The position numbers and the translations under genes were made by a program. From positions 186,001 to 250,000 of the forward strand of contig NZ_ATWH01000007.1 of NCBI RefSeq assembly GCF_000421145.1: a stretch of 64,000 nt of DNA, in the 5' to 3' direction. Positions 8,233 to 16,473 of this stretch are shown here, piece by piece. The stretch comes from Glaciibacter superstes DSM 21135 (GTDB lineage: Bacteria; Actinomycetota; Actinomycetes; Actinomycetales; Microbacteriaceae). The notes beneath the pieces were generated by a model. That model did not search any database and was not told the DNA's origin. It saw only the letters and a list, made by a program, of their open reading frames with translations. Every line of letters starts with the position of its first letter. Positions within the stretch are counted from its first letter, which is position 1.

Positions 8233-9442
8233 CCGGCGCGTAGCGCAGCACGAACAGTCCGTGGTTCTTGTCGCTGACGAAGATGTTGCCCCGACTGTCC
8301 ACAATCACGTCCTCGAACTGGGTCACGAGGTCGCGGGGGAGGGCGCCGAGGCGCTTCTGCGGATCCTCCGGGACGAAGTAGCCGACCTCGACCGGCTGTA
8401 ACGGGTCGGCCAGGTCGTAGACGCGCATACCCGCGTTGAAGTAGGTCAGCAGCACGTGGCGCTTCAACTCGAAGTGAGCCGGGTTGTTCTGGAAGTGATG
8501 CTGGTTGTGCGGCCCGAATCGGCCGCCCTTCTCGTAGTAGTTCGCGTAGTCGAGGCCCGGCGTCGGCGTCGGCATCGGGAACGCGCTCGCGATCTTCGGG
8601 TTCGTCTCATCGGAGATATCGACGACGAAGGTGTAGTTGAGCGCGTCGCCATCACCTTCCATGATCGCCTCACCGTTCACGACGAGCAGGTCCTTGCCAG
8701 GGATCGGCACCGCCGAGTGGCACCCGAGCACGCTGCCGAGCGAGCCGAAGCTGAGTTGCGACACCACTTGGGGGGATGTGACGTCGGAGATGTTGAGGAT
8801 CACGAGGCCGGCGCGACCGTGGGGGAGGTAGGCACGGTCGCCCTCGACGTGCGCGGGGCCGTGCAGGTACGACTGGTGGATGCCGTTGCCGTCGTCGACC
8901 TGTTCCGGCGCGATCCACGTCGAGACGGTCTTCGGCTCGGCAGGGTCGGAGACGTCGACGATGGTGAGACCGTGGCCGATCCAGTCGGGGCTGGTCGCCG
9001 TCATGTACGCGTACTGGCCGCCGTTGTAGAAGTTCCGGTGCGTTCCGGTCGCACCTGTGCGCCAAGCTCCGACCTGCTTCGGGTCGCTGGGATCGGTGAG
9101 GTCCCAGAACAGCGCCCCCTCATCGAAGTCGGCTCTTTCCTCGATGCCCCACCCGGGCATCGGCTTCTCGAGGCCGGTGACCAGGAGGTTGTCTGCGGCC
9201 TGCACCTGGATCGTCCACGTGCCCTCGGGGCCGGGGATGCTCCGGATCGGCTGCGGGTCGGTCGGATCGGTGACATCGATCACGGCCCAACCGCGCTCCC
9301 AGAGGTAGCCGGTGTAGAGGTACCAGCGGCCCTCGCGCTCGATCAGTGCCAGCTTGAACACCGGCTTCTGATCCAGATCGTGGTAGCCGATGAGGTCGAA
9401 CCCTTTGTTCTCGAGGATTCTCGGCGCGTTATTCGTGGTCAT
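8222..9442 (-). CDS. LVIVD-repeat beta-propeller protein
   Basis: A 406-residue protein built of repeated units with the pattern Y-x-Y-T...G...VIDVTDPTDP or TIVDVSDPAEPK, about 50 residues each, which is the LVIVD repeat of predicted beta-propellers. At least six units are seen. The ATG at 9442 is chosen because GGGAG lies 7 nt upstream and the repeat-containing part starts soon after; an upstream in-frame start would add 56 low-complexity residues. No signal peptide or membrane segment is present in this version. No enzymatic residues can be named. Similar propellers are often extracellular or of unknown role; its position between a transporter and hydrolases suggests a lactonase-like or binding role in the same pathway, which is inference. 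Confidence 0.75.
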   Translation of the reverse strand: MTTNNAPRILENKGFDLIGYHDLDQKPVFKLALIEREGRWYLYTGYLWERGWAVIDVTDPTDPQPIRSIPGPEGTWTIQVQAADNLLVTGLEKPMPGWGIEERADFDEGALFWDLTDPSDPKQVGAWRTGATGTHRNFYNGGQYAYMTATSPDWIGHGLTIVDVSDPAEPKTVSTWIAPEQVDDGNGIHQSYLHGPAHVEGDRAYLPHGRAGLVILNISDVTSPQVVSQLSFGSLGSVLGCHSAVPIPGKDLLVVNGEAIMEGDGDALNYTFVVDISDETNPKIASAFPMPTPTPGLDYANYYEKGGRFGPHNQHHFQNNPAHFELKRHVLLTYFNAGMRVYDLADPLQPVEVGYFVPEDPQKRLGALPRDLVTQFEDVIVDSRGNIFVSDKNHGLFVLRYAPGLE

Positions 9443-9583
9443 CAGTATGCTCCCTTCGAACTTTCTGCGGGCTAGCGGGTGGATGGGACACTGATCGCCG
9501 AAATGCACGTGATGCGGGGAAGAACGATCGGTGCCGCGAAACGCTCGCGCCGCGAATCTGTCGCGGTCATCATCCATCATAGG

Positions 9584-9620
9584 ATGCACTTGACGGAATG
9601 CACTATGCACTTTATATAAT
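9584..9620 (+). promoter_or_regulatory. Promoter with three ATGCACT repeats upstream of the MFS gene
   Basis: TTGACG (9590-9595) is followed by overlapping -10 candidates TATATA (9613-9618, 17-bp spacer) and TATAAT (9615-9620, 19-bp spacer). The heptamer ATGCACT occurs exactly at 9584, 9598 and 9605, spaced 14 and 7 bp, so it overlaps the -35 box and fills the spacer. This looks like an operator array for a repressor. The promoter serves the MFS, isochorismatase and amidohydrolase genes. Confidence 0.6.
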
Positions 9621-9666
9621 CATGTCTAACGCCAGAACCCGATGCCAGAATCCAATGGAGGATCAC

Positions 9667-10950
9667 ATGAGTAGAACCGATGGTGTTTCGCAATCAAGCG
9701 CCAAGAGCAAGTCGAAAGCGGAGCTTACTCGCCTGCCCCTGGGACTAGCGATCGTCTGCCTCATCATCGTGGGCGGATCGTATGTCACCAACGCGATGGA
9801 CAGGCAGGTGTTCTCCGTCCTGCTGCCGTCGATCAGTGAGGATTACGGCTTCCAGCTGAGCCAGGGCGGTTGGCTGTCCACGATCTTCACCCTGGGCATC
9901 GGCCTCGCCGGCATCCCGGGCGCGTACCTGCTGAACCGGTTCTCGCGCAAGAACGTCATCATTATCGGCATTGTCATCTATTCGTTGTTCACCGCGCTGA
10001 CGGCCCTGTCGTTCGGCTTCGCCGACATGTTCGTCTACCGCGCCCTCTCGGGTGTCGGCGAGGCGATCCAGAACGCGGCACTGTTCGCCGCCGTAGGTGC
10101 GTATTTCTACAAGAACCGCGCACTCGCGATCGGGAGCATGAACTTCGCCTACGGCATTGGCGCGTGGCTCGGGCCGCGCCTCGGCGCCCACTTCGCAGAC
10201 TCGATCAGCTGGCACGCACCGTTCTACATCTTCGCGGCGTTCGGCTTTGCATTTGTCGTGCTCATCGCGGTCTTCGTCAGCAAGCGCTTCACCGAGCAGG
10301 TCGAGGACGTGACGTCCGCCGAGGCCACGACCGCTTCCGACTTCATCCCCGAGAAGCTCTACAACAAGAACGTGATCATGTTCATGATCTCGGCCGCGAT
10401 CACCGGTGTCGCCGTCTACGGCTACCTCGGCCTTTACCCGACCTTCCTACAGGGCGAGCTCGGCTTCTCGATCGGCGATGCCGGCACCGCGGTCGGCATG
10501 TTCGGCCTCGGTGCACTCATGGGCATCCCGGCGGGTATCCTCGGCGACCGACTCAACCAGCGCTGGATCCTCGTGATCTCGCTCGCGGCGGCAGCCATCA
10601 TTGGCTACCTGCTCTTCAACGGCCCGACGGATGCGGTTTCGCAGAACTGGCTCTCCTTCCTCATGGGCACCACCGGCAGCGGCCTACTGTTCACCAACAC
10701 CTATTCGGTGATGCAGCGCGCCGTCCGCCCGGACAAGGTGGGTCAGGTCTCCGGTATCTTCGTGACATCGTGGTACCTCCCCTCCGCCGTCGCAGGCTTC
10801 CTCTTCGCCGAGCTGCACGACCTGCTCGGCTGGGGTGGTGCCGGGCTGGTGCAGCTTACTCTCGTGCCGATCATCGGTATCGTGGCGCTGCTCTTCGTCG
10901 ACATGAAGCAGGTCAGCACCGGCCGCGTCAGGGCTTCGGAACACCGCTAA
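9667..10950 (+). CDS. MFS transporter
   Basis: A 427-residue major facilitator with about 12 hydrophobic segments and a charged loop near the middle, plus the DRQVFS and NRFSRKN segments typical of the anion:cation symporter-like branch in the first half. The ATG at 9667 follows GGAGGA at 9657-9662; an upstream ATG at 9598 lies inside the promoter and is rejected. The protein sits in the plasma membrane and probably imports the substrate of the island. It leads a forward operon with an isochorismatase-fold hydrolase and an amidohydrolase and is controlled by the ATGCACT promoter. The transported compound is unknown but is likely a small organic acid or amide. Confidence 0.87.
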   Translation: MSRTDGVSQSSAKSKSKAELTRLPLGLAIVCLIIVGGSYVTNAMDRQVFSVLLPSISEDYGFQLSQGGWLSTIFTLGIGLAGIPGAYLLNRFSRKNVIIIGIVIYSLFTALTALSFGFADMFVYRALSGVGEAIQNAALFAAVGAYFYKNRALAIGSMNFAYGIGAWLGPRLGAHFADSISWHAPFYIFAAFGFAFVVLIAVFVSKRFTEQVEDVTSAEATTASDFIPEKLYNKNVIMFMISAAITGVAVYGYLGLYPTFLQGELGFSIGDAGTAVGMFGLGALMGIPAGILGDRLNQRWILVISLAAAAIIGYLLFNGPTDAVSQNWLSFLMGTTGSGLLFTNTYSVMQRAVRPDKVGQVSGIFVTSWYLPSAVAGFLFAELHDLLGWGGAGLVQLTLVPIIGIVALLFVDMKQVSTGRVRASEHR

Positions 10951-10969
10951 AACTCAAACCAACACCGGT

Positions 10970-10998
10970 GAGGGGTCGGCGGCATCGCCGATTCCCTC
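10970..10998 (+). terminator. Hairpin between the MFS and isochorismatase genes
   Basis: GAGGG-g-TCGGCG (10970-10981) pairs with CGCCGA and TCCCTC (10986-10998) across a GCAT loop. No T-run follows. It could be a partial terminator lowering expression of the two downstream enzymes relative to the transporter, or an RNA-stabilising structure. Confidence 0.4.
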
Positions 10999-11060
10999 GC
11001 CCACAACCGCACGGGGGTCCCGCACGATTGCCCCCCGCATGCACCCCTAAGGAGCGCACC

Positions 11061-11684
11061 ATGAGTGCAGATAAAGTCATCCGCGAGGGCAAGCTCGCCG
11101 TCGTCACGATCGATATGCATCGCGGTCACCTCGACCCCGAGGTCGCCACGATGCCGCTCGCACCCGAGGCGTCGGCGCGCGTCACCGCGGCCAACAAGGT
11201 GCTGGTCGACGCGGCTCGGGAGAAGGGCATCCCCGTGGTACACGTAGTCACGAGCTACCACGGCGTCGAGGAGATCGCGTCGAACCCGTGGTGGTCGCGG
11301 GTCGCCGGCACCGACGCGTCACGCGCCAACGTGCTCAACCACCAGCTGGCCGGTCTGCCCGGTCTCGCGGTCATGCCGGAGCTCGTCGGCGAGGGCGACA
11401 TCACGCTCCACGGCAAGAAGCGCTACGACTCCTTCTACTCGACCGAGCTCGATCACGTGCTCCGTTCGCGCGGCATTGACACGATCCTGTTGACCGGCGT
11501 GAACACGAACAGCTGCGTGCTCGCGACGACGGTCACTGGCAACACGCTCGACTACTCGGTCGTCGTGGTCGAGGAGTGCGTCGACACTATGGATCCCGCA
11601 CTGCACGAGGCCGGCCTCAAGTTGATCCGCCAGGCCTTCGGCTACACCGCGACGCTCGACGAGACGGTGGCGGCTATCCGATGA
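11061..11684 (+). CDS. Isochorismatase-family cysteine hydrolase
   Basis: A 207-residue cysteine hydrolase. The triad is Asp18 (VVTIDMH), Lys120 (GKKRYDSF) and Cys152 (GVNTNSCVLATT), with the usual Rossmann-like layout. The family includes N-carbamoylsarcosine amidase, nicotinamidase, maleamate amidohydrolase and ureidoacrylate hydrolase, all of which split an amide or carbamoyl group. The ATG at 11061 follows AAGGAG; a long in-frame upstream extension is a shadow of the MFS gene. The stop overlaps the ATG of the next gene as ATGA. With a cyclic amidohydrolase and an asparaginase nearby, hydrolysis of an N-carbamoyl or amide intermediate is plausible, but this is inference. Confidence 0.88.
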   Translation: MSADKVIREGKLAVVTIDMHRGHLDPEVATMPLAPEASARVTAANKVLVDAAREKGIPVVHVVTSYHGVEEIASNPWWSRVAGTDASRANVLNHQLAGLPGLAVMPELVGEGDITLHGKKRYDSFYSTELDHVLRSRGIDTILLTGVNTNSCVLATTVTGNTLDYSVVVVEECVDTMDPALHEAGLKLIRQAFGYTATLDETVAAIR

Positions 11685-12676
11685 GTACTGCACGGGTTGT
11701 CGACGTACACTCGCACGTCATCCCGCCGGTGCTCCTGCAGGCGATGCGCGAGGGCACCGCTCCCGACGGCATCACGATCGAGGATCGGGAATCCGGGCCG
11801 TGGGTGATCCACCGGCAGGGGTATCAGTATCCTCTGCTCGGCGCGTTCCACGACGTCGCCGCACGTCTTACCGCGATGGACGAGGCCGGCGTGGATGTCG
11901 CGCTGATCTCGGCGGCGCCGCCGCTGTTCCTTTACTGGATCGAGCGCGAGAACGCGCGCGCCGCGAGCGTCGTGATCAACGATGCGATCGTTGCAATGGT
12001 CAAGGAGGCGCCGGATCGGTTCGCGGGGCTCGCAACACTTCCGATGCAGGATCCCGAGGCTGCCGCCGAGGAGCTGCGCCGGTGCGTGCAGGAGCTCGGA
12101 ATGAAGGGCGCGCAGATCGGCCCACACATCGAGGGGACTCCGCTCGACAGCCCCGAGCTGCGTCCGGTGCTGGAGACCGCCGCCGAGCTCGGCGTGCCGC
12201 TCGTGGTGCACCCTTACTATGTCGGCTCGGCGCCCGACCTCGACGATTTCTACCTCACCAATCTGCAGGGCAACCCGTGGCAGATTGCGGTCTGCGCGTC
12301 GCGCCTGATTTTCTCGGGCGTGCTCGACGAGCTGCCCGAGCTCAACTTCGTGCTCGTGCACGGCGGCGGACACCTGCCCTACCAGATCGGGCGACTCGAC
12401 CATGGGCACCGCGTGCGGCCCGAGGCCAAGCTTCCGAAGCTAGCTCCGAGCGAGTACCTGCGCCGCTTCCACTACGACAGCCTGACGCACGACGCCAAGT
12501 CGACGAAGTGGCTCACCGAACGCGTGGGTGCCGACCGCGTCATGTACGGGTCGGATATGCCCTTCGATATGGCGGGAGGCCCATTCGACGACCAGCTCGC
12601 CAACGTTCCGGATGAGGATGCGCGCAGGCTCATCGCGTGGTCGAACGCCGCCCAGCTCTTCCACCTGGACGACTGA
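11681..12676 (+). CDS. ACMSD-type amidohydrolase (metal-dependent decarboxylase or hydrolase)
   Basis: A 331-residue TIM-barrel protein of the amidohydrolase 2 family. The metal site is canonical: DVHSHVIPP with His10 and His12, a His in VVHPYYVG, a His in VLVHGGGHLP and the Asp of YGSDMPFD near the C-terminus. The family contains aminocarboxymuconate-semialdehyde decarboxylase, gamma-resorcylate decarboxylase and related enzymes acting on ring-cleavage or aromatic acids. Its ATG overlaps the stop of the isochorismatase gene by 4 nt, so the two are translationally coupled and probably act in sequence. A small GAAACC/GGTTTC hairpin (12675-12694) directly follows the stop and may end the transcript. 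Confidence 0.85.
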   Translation: MSTARVVDVHSHVIPPVLLQAMREGTAPDGITIEDRESGPWVIHRQGYQYPLLGAFHDVAARLTAMDEAGVDVALISAAPPLFLYWIERENARAASVVINDAIVAMVKEAPDRFAGLATLPMQDPEAAAEELRRCVQELGMKGAQIGPHIEGTPLDSPELRPVLETAAELGVPLVVHPYYVGSAPDLDDFYLTNLQGNPWQIAVCASRLIFSGVLDELPELNFVLVHGGGHLPYQIGRLDHGHRVRPEAKLPKLAPSEYLRRFHYDSLTHDAKSTKWLTERVGADRVMYGSDMPFDMAGGPFDDQLANVPDEDARRLIAWSNAAQLFHLDD

Positions 12677-12984
12677 AACCTGCTTCCGGGTTTCACCCTC
12701 GACGGCATGGGCGACGAGGACGGCCTCCAGGCGTGGAGGTACAGCGCTGACTGGGGCTCGTCATAATCCAGGGGCAGCGACCGCCTGACCCGCCGACTTC
12801 GAGTAGCCGTCCTGGCCACTTGTCGATACGCGCGCGTCCCCAATCTTCAATCCGGTCACCGAGACAGTTTTGCAGATAATGGCCGTCATCGGCCATTACA
12901 TCGGGCGCGGTGAACGTGCATGTGAATCGCAGCGATCAATAGCGGTTCTCTCGCAGCGCTAGGGAAGCCGTTTTCAGCCCGAAG

Positions 12985-13123
12985 ATAGAACCTACGCGCC
13001 TACACAGCAGCCTAGGGAACATCCCACCCGAGGAATACGAGCAGACCTACTACGCTGAAATCAACGGCCCATCAACTGGTGACGCCGCCAACAAAACGGC
13101 GGCATGAAAACCGGGTCGGTTCA
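12985..13123 (+). mobile_element. IS3-family remnant: transposase C-terminus and right end
   Basis: Reading from about 13000, the frame encodes LHSSLGN, then PPEEYEQTYYAE, and stops at 13105-13107; this is the C-terminal signature of IS3-family OrfB transposases. Directly behind lies AAAACCGGGTCGGTTCA (13107-13123), the expected terminal inverted repeat (reverse complement starting TGAACCG). Everything upstream of about 12985 is unrelated, so only the last 35 or so codons and one end remain. It marks an old insertion between the two catabolic loci. The bases from 12695 to 12984 hold nothing I can identify. Confidence 0.7.
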
Positions 13124-13402
13124 AATACCGTCCTCAACTGCCCGGTGCCGCATCCGGGTGCCTGGGAACGGGACGCCTCGAGCCGGTCAACGAGTTCGGC
13201 ATGGTCATCTACGACAAGCCGGGGAGCCCTGACGGGGTCGCCCGCGCAGCACGCGCGCCTCCGACAGCTTCATGACGTCCGCTTGGCGCAATCCGATGGC
13301 CGACTGCTGTCCTTCACGTGCGTGCGCGGGAGGCGGTGTTCTCATCGACGAGCCCATCAGGCTAGATTCATGAGGATGCCGCGTAGCGCGGCCCTTAGGA
13401 AT
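13124..13402. other. No convincing gene; decayed sequence
   Basis: About 280 bp between the IS3 end and the first FadR-type gene. A reverse-strand segment (13205-13300) reads AIGLRQADVMKL, which faintly recalls the GLRxxEL region of tyrosine recombinases, but no other integrase motif is present. I see no RNA gene. The promoter of the next gene should lie in the last 60 bp. Confidence 0.4.
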
Positions 13403-13413
13403 GGAGGCCAACC

Positions 13414-14106
13414 GTGACGATGGCGGAAGACATCGCCGAGGACATCCTCCGAGCGATCATCGAAGGCACCATGGTGCCCGGTGATTCGCTACCGCCCGAG
13501 GCCGATCTGGCGGAGAAGTTCGGCGCTAGCCGGATGACGATCCGCGAGGCCATCCGCATCCTCCGCACGCAGAACGTGGTGCATATCAACCGTGGCCGCG
13601 GCACGGAAGTCAACCGGGTCGAGGTCTGGACCTCGCTCGACGCGATCATGCGCGTCTCGGCGGGCAACAGCGGCTCGACCGCCTTCGTGGCCGATCGTCT
13701 GCTGGAGGCACGCCGGATGATCGAGGTCGGTGCTGTACAGCTCGCAGCCGAACGCCGCACGGAGGCCGATCTCGAACGGCTCGCGGAGTGCATCGCCGCG
13801 ATGCAGGATGCGGCGGAGCGGGACGACATCGACGCGGTGGTGGAGGCGGACATCCGCTTCCACGATGTGATCCTGCACGCCAGCGGCAATCTTTTCGTGC
13901 CCCTGCTGTTTGACAGCTTCGGCCCGCTGCTCGTGCAGATCCGACGCAAGACCTCGTCCATTCCCGCGGTGCGCGAGCGCGCGCTGCACCACCACGAGGC
14001 AATCCTGGCCGCGCTCACCGCGGCCGATCAATCGGAAGCACGCACCGCGATGGAGCGCCATCTCCTGCCTGAAGAGGGCGAAAACCCGGCCACCGCGAAA
14101 GCCTGA
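13414..14106 (+). CDS. FadR/GntR family regulator, FCD domain (first of a tandem pair)
   Basis: A 230-residue regulator with the winged helix at about residues 5-70 (LPPEADLAEKFGASRMTIREAI is the recognition region) and the FCD domain behind it, with metal-ligand candidates in DIRFHD, HHHEA and MERH. The GTG start follows GGAGG at 13403-13407; an ATG two codons later is an alternative. The next gene is a clear paralogue: the two share RILRTQ, the RGRGT wing, WTSLDAI, LLEARRMIEVGA and ASGNLFVP. They probably bind related operators and regulate the sugar-acid and ABC importer genes that follow. Confidence 0.9.
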   Translation: MTMAEDIAEDILRAIIEGTMVPGDSLPPEADLAEKFGASRMTIREAIRILRTQNVVHINRGRGTEVNRVEVWTSLDAIMRVSAGNSGSTAFVADRLLEARRMIEVGAVQLAAERRTEADLERLAECIAAMQDAAERDDIDAVVEADIRFHDVILHASGNLFVPLLFDSFGPLLVQIRRKTSSIPAVRERALHHHEAILAALTAADQSEARTAMERHLLPEEGENPATAKA

Positions 14107-14145
14107 CCTGCCGTAGGGGACTGCCGGCTATCCGTCTGGACAATC

Positions 14146-14204
14146 CGTCAGGCACGCGGTACTCTTGCTATGACAACAGACGTCAGACGTCAGGTCTCCT
14201 GACG
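14146..14204. promoter_or_regulatory. Cluster of CGTCAGG half-sites, probable FadR-type operator
   Basis: CGTCAGG at 14188-14194 and CCTGACG at 14198-14204 form a perfect inverted repeat around 3 bp. Two more direct copies lie at 14181-14187 (CGTCAGA) and 14146-14152 (CGTCAGG). The cluster lies directly before the second regulator and its downstream genes, as expected for an autoregulated FCD repressor. Confidence 0.6.
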
Positions 14205-14225
14205 CAGTTGAACGAAAGGAAGCCA

Positions 14226-14933
14226 GTGGCACTCGCTGAGGAGGTGGCTGAGCAGTTGCTCGACTCGATCCTCGACGGCGTGATCCCAGCCACGGAGTCC
14301 CTGCCGGCCGAGGCCGAGCTCGCCGCCTCGTTCGGGGTGAGCCGGCTGACGGTCCGCGAGGCCGTGCGCATCCTCCGCACCCAGGGCATCGTTCACATCC
14401 AGCGAGGCCGCGGCACCGCCGTGAACCCGCCAGAAAAGTGGACCTCCCTCGACGCCATCGTGCGCGCCTCTGCCGGGCGCATGGGCCGCGGTGGCCATGT
14501 CTCTGAGCGACTGCTTGAGGCGCGTCGGATGATCGAGGTGGGCGCAGCCCAGCTGGCCGCGGTACGACGCTCGGCCGATGATCTGGTGGCACTCGAGGAG
14601 AACGTCGACGGGATGCGCATCGCGGCGAAAGAGCAGCGGGTCGATGACTTCGTCTTCCATGACATCGCCTTCCACGACGTGATCATGCGGGCCTCTGGCA
14701 ATCTCTTCGTGCCGGTGCTCTTCAGTACCTTCGGACGTCTCTTGATCGAAACCCGTCGCCAGACATCCGCCGTGCCCGCCATTCAGTGGAACGCCATTGA
14801 GCACCACGTGGCGATCGCTGACGCGATGCGCTCGGGGGACGAGCAGCGAGCCAGCGTGACCATGGAGGCGCACATGGACCAGACCCAGCGCGACCTGCGC
14901 CACCACGTGATGGGGGAGGCGAGCCATGTCTGA
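14226..14933 (+). CDS. FadR/GntR family regulator, FCD domain (second of a tandem pair)
   Basis: A 235-residue paralogue of the preceding regulator with the same domain order: winged helix (ASFGVSRLTVREAVRILRTQ) and FCD domain (FHDIAFHDV, HHVAIADA and MEAH as metal-ligand candidates). I start at the GTG at 14226 because AAGGAAG lies just upstream; a TTG at 14208 would add six residues. Its 3' end overlaps the kinase gene by 8 nt, so it is cotranscribed with the four-carbon-acid sugar genes, and the CGTCAGG operator cluster lies in its leader. The likely ligand is a sugar acid or its phosphate. Confidence 0.9.
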   Translation: MALAEEVAEQLLDSILDGVIPATESLPAEAELAASFGVSRLTVREAVRILRTQGIVHIQRGRGTAVNPPEKWTSLDAIVRASAGRMGRGGHVSERLLEARRMIEVGAAQLAAVRRSADDLVALEENVDGMRIAAKEQRVDDFVFHDIAFHDVIMRASGNLFVPVLFSTFGRLLIETRRQTSAVPAIQWNAIEHHVAIADAMRSGDEQRASVTMEAHMDQTQRDLRHHVMGEASHV

Positions 14934-16473
14934 GCTGCGTCCATCGTGGGCGACCGCGCCCACAGCATCCACCGCGCCCGCCGCGTCCGAGGCTCTCTCT
15001 CTCGACGAGCTGCTCGCCGGAGTCCCGCCCGTGCGCGAAACTGCCGTGACCGAAGTCGCTCTGGCCGCGCGCGCGGGTCGCCGCGTGATCGTGCTCGACG
15101 ATGACCCCACCGGTACGCAGACCGTCGCCGATGTGCCCGTGCTCACCGCCTGGACGCCGGAGAACCTCCGCTGGGCGCTGCAGCAGGACGCACCGGGCTT
15201 CTTCGTGCTCACCAATTCCCGCTCGCTCTCCGAGGAATCAGCCCGGGCGCTGACCGCCCAGGTCGCCGAGGCCTGTATCGCCGCGGCCGCTCAGGAAGGC
15301 GCGGAGATCGTCTTCGCCAGCCGCAGCGACTCCACACTGCGAGGTCACTTCCCGCTCGAGACCGACGTGATCAGCGAGGTGCTTGCCCGGCACGGTCAGC
15401 CAGTGGACGGCATCATCCTCGTGCCCGCCTACGTCGACGCCGGCCGCGTCACGATCGGCGGCGAGCACTGGGTGCGCACGAATGAGGGGATGCGCCACGC
15501 GGCGGATACCGAGTTCGCGCGCGACGCCACCTTCGGCTACCGTTCGTCGAGCCTGCCGGAGTGGGTGGCCGAGAAGTCGAGTGGCCGTATCCCGGCCGCC
15601 GACGTCAAGCTGCTCACCCTCGACGTGATCCGCTCCGGCGGTGCGGATGCCGTGCGCGAACTCCTCGAGCAGGTCCACGGGGGCCGCGTGGTGGCGGTCG
15701 ACTCGGCAACCGACGACGACCTCCGCATCGTCTCGCTCGCCGTGCTCGAGGCGGAGCGGCAGGGGCGCCGTTTCCTCTACCGGATCGGGCCGTCCTTCGT
15801 TCGGGCGCGGCTCGGTCAGGCGGCGACGCCGGCGATCCAGGGGGAGCGGCTGCGCGCGATCCTCGAGGCTGGTGTCGGGGCGAACGGCCGCACGAATGAT
15901 GATGGAAGCCGCGCGGTGGGAGGCCTCGTGGTGGTCGGCTCCCACACCGCGCTCACCACCCGCCAGTTGGAGCGGCTTCGCGTCACTACGCCTGCGCTGG
16001 CGCTCGAACTCGACGTCACCCAGGCGGCCGATCCGCAACGGGTGAAGGAGGCGGTGACCGCGCTGGCCGATCAGGTGTTCGATGAACTCGGGCACGGACT
16101 CGTGATCGTCAGTACCAGCCGCATCCTCGTCACCGGAGCCGACGGCGAGGCCAGTCTCGCGCTCTCGCGACGGGTGAGTGCGGCCTTAATCGACCTGGTG
16201 CGCGACGTGCGGTCACGCATCCGCCCCGCCTTCGTGGTAGCCAAGGGCGGTATCACCTCCTCCGATGTCGCCACCGGCGGGCTGGGAATCGTGCGCTCCT
16301 GGGCGCGGGGCACCATGTTGCCCGGCATCGTATCGCTCTGGCAGCCCGTCGGCGGCTCAGCCGACGGAATTCCCTACGTGGTCTTCGCCGGAAACGTGGG
16401 CGACGACGACTCCCTCGCCCAGGTCATCGGTGCCCTGCAATCCTCGTCCCTCCTCCCCGGAAAGGCCTCTTGA
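14926..16473 (+). CDS. Four-carbon acid sugar kinase family protein (DUF1537)
   Basis: A 515-residue kinase of the family that phosphorylates D-threonate, D-erythronate and related four-carbon sugar acids at the 4-position before oxidative decarboxylation. The N-terminal domain carries VLDDDPTGTQTV near residues 53-65 and SRSDSTLRGHFP in the substrate-binding domain; the C-terminal nucleotide-binding domain carries VSTSRI and VVAKGGITSSDVAT. Length is slightly above average because of a 40-residue N-terminal tail. The ATG overlaps the regulator by 8 nt, and its stop overlaps the dehydrogenase start, so the three genes form one translational unit. Partner enzymes of the known pathways (a PdxA-like dehydrogenase or an aldolase) are not adjacent. 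Confidence 0.87.
   Translation: MSELRPSWATAPTASTAPAASEALSLDELLAGVPPVRETAVTEVALAARAGRRVIVLDDDPTGTQTVADVPVLTAWTPENLRWALQQDAPGFFVLTNSRSLSEESARALTAQVAEACIAAAAQEGAEIVFASRSDSTLRGHFPLETDVISEVLARHGQPVDGIILVPAYVDAGRVTIGGEHWVRTNEGMRHAADTEFARDATFGYRSSSLPEWVAEKSSGRIPAADVKLLTLDVIRSGGADAVRELLEQVHGGRVVAVDSATDDDLRIVSLAVLEAERQGRRFLYRIGPSFVRARLGQAATPAIQGERLRAILEAGVGANGRTNDDGSRAVGGLVVVGSHTALTTRQLERLRVTTPALALELDVTQAADPQRVKEAVTALADQVFDELGHGLVIVSTSRILVTGADGEASLALSRRVSAALIDLVRDVRSRIRPAFVVAKGGITSSDVATGGLGIVRSWARGTMLPGIVSLWQPVGGSADGIPYVVFAGNVGDDDSLAQVIGALQSSSLLPGKAS

Noticed and set aside
9870-11060. N-terminal extension of the isochorismatase frame through the MFS gene
   Set aside because: The extension is an Arg-rich shadow of the transporter; the true start at 11061 has a ribosome site and begins the family homology.
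13205-13411. Possible tyrosine recombinase relic on the reverse strand
   Set aside because: Only one weak GLR-like segment is seen and none of the catalytic Arg/His/Tyr boxes, so it is not called.
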